NCBI GenBank assembly: GCA_946480245.1
Contig: CAMLIZ010000145.1
Span: 1-11,524 of the forward strand
DNA length: 11,524 nt
Direction: 5' to 3'
DNA from: an uncultured Pseudomonadota bacterium
Lineage (GTDB): Bacteria > Pseudomonadota > Gammaproteobacteria > Burkholderiales > Burkholderiaceae
A program made the translations under genes and the position numbers. Position 1 is the stretch's first letter; each line of letters begins with the position of its first letter. Positions 11,144 to 11,524 of the stretch are shown here, piece by piece. Under the pieces are notes generated by a model. That model did not search any database. It saw only the letters and a list, made by a program, of their open reading frames with translations, and was not told where the DNA came from.

Positions 11144-11524
11144 CTAGGTTCGAGGATCGGGCGGCGAGGTCCAGCGTCCGTCCATCAGTAGCTGGTGGGG
11201 GCGAAACTGCGCCTTGTAGCCCATCTTGGGACTCTCGGCGATCCAGTAGCCGAGGTACACGTAGGGCAGCCTCAGCTGGCGCGTCTGCTCGATCTGCCAC
11301 AGCACGCTGTACGTGCCGTAGCTGGCGCCCGCCTCCGGTTCGTAGAACGTGTAGACCGCGGACAGACCATCGTTCAGCACATCGAGGATGGAGACCATCT
11401 TCAGGCGGCCCAGCCCGTCGTCGCTCGGCTCCCGGAACTCCACGATGCGCGAGTTGACCCTGCTCTGCAGCAGGAACTGGGTGTACTGGTCCACGCTGTC
11501 GTGGTCCATGCCGCCGCCGGCGTG
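11144..11524 (-). CDS. bpt: Arginyl/leucyl-tRNA-protein transferase, C-terminal part
   Basis: The frame is open through the right edge; the N-terminal half lies outside the window. The visible 126 residues begin [18 protein letters not shown] and contain [34 protein letters not shown] and [13 protein letters not shown], which are hallmarks of the bacterial Ate/Bpt family. The enzyme transfers an amino acid from aminoacyl-tRNA to the N-terminus of proteins with acidic N-terminal residues, marking them for ClpAP through the N-degron pathway. Bacterial members of this type generally use leucyl-tRNA, eukaryotic ones arginyl-tRNA. The internal ATG at 11509 is not the start, because the family motif continues upstream of it. 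The gene ends at TAG 11144 and is followed by a 177-nt spacer before the next gene on the same strand. Confidence 0.95.
   Translation of the reverse strand, partial: HAGGGMDHDSVDQYTQFLLQSRVNSRIVEFREPSDDGLGRLKMVSILDVLNDGLSAVYTFYEPEAGASYGTYSVLWQIEQTRQLRLPYVYLGYWIAESPKMGYKAQFRPHQLLMDGRWTSPPDPRT

Overview
The window is very GC-rich with G/C at nearly every third codon position. The protein families (TreS-maltokinase fusion, YfdC-type FNT protein, H-NS-family protein, Bpt-type arginyltransferase homologue) together suggest a betaproteobacterium, most likely of the order Burkholderiales. This is a family-level impression from reading proteins, not a database result. I see no tRNA, rRNA, CRISPR array, insertion sequence or phage gene.

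Left part (1-8239, all + strand): a glycogen/trehalose block. It opens inside a trehalose synthase fused to a maltokinase, whose N-terminus lies off the left edge. A five-helix membrane protein of the mechanosensitive-channel 'TM helix' type follows, its start overlapping the treS stop. Next, 4 nt away, is a GlgX-type debranching enzyme, then a 405-aa (alpha/alpha)6-type glycoside hydrolase of uncertain specificity, then a YfdC-like formate/nitrite-transporter-family protein. TreS interconverts trehalose and maltose, and Mak makes maltose-1-phosphate, the donor used by GlgE to extend alpha-glucan. GlgX and the second hydrolase would trim or debranch such glucan. The block therefore reads as a trehalose-to-glucan cycle with two membrane proteins built in. 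Two short intergenic hairpins sit before the last two genes.

Middle (8237-9299): a 72-aa DUF3606 protein on the - strand converges on the FNT gene. A perfect palindrome runs exactly from one stop codon to the other. Past a 153-nt spacer, a secreted M48-type zinc peptidase is encoded on +. It has no in-frame ATG at its 5' end, and the best-looking start is an ATC codon.

Right part (9265-11524, all - strand): a three-gene unit reads leftward. It contains a small four-cysteine protein, a short H-NS-family protein with an altered DNA-contact loop, and a membrane-anchored metallophosphoesterase coupled to the H-NS gene by a GTGA overlap. The phosphoesterase 3' end overlaps the peptidase 3' end by 35 bp. 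At the right edge is the C-terminal part of an arginyl/leucyl-tRNA-protein transferase (Bpt). I found no wholly new system. The most unusual points are the osmotic-type membrane protein locked into the trehalose/glucan operon, the stop-to-stop palindrome, the probable ATC start, and the Cys-protein/H-NS/phosphoesterase unit.
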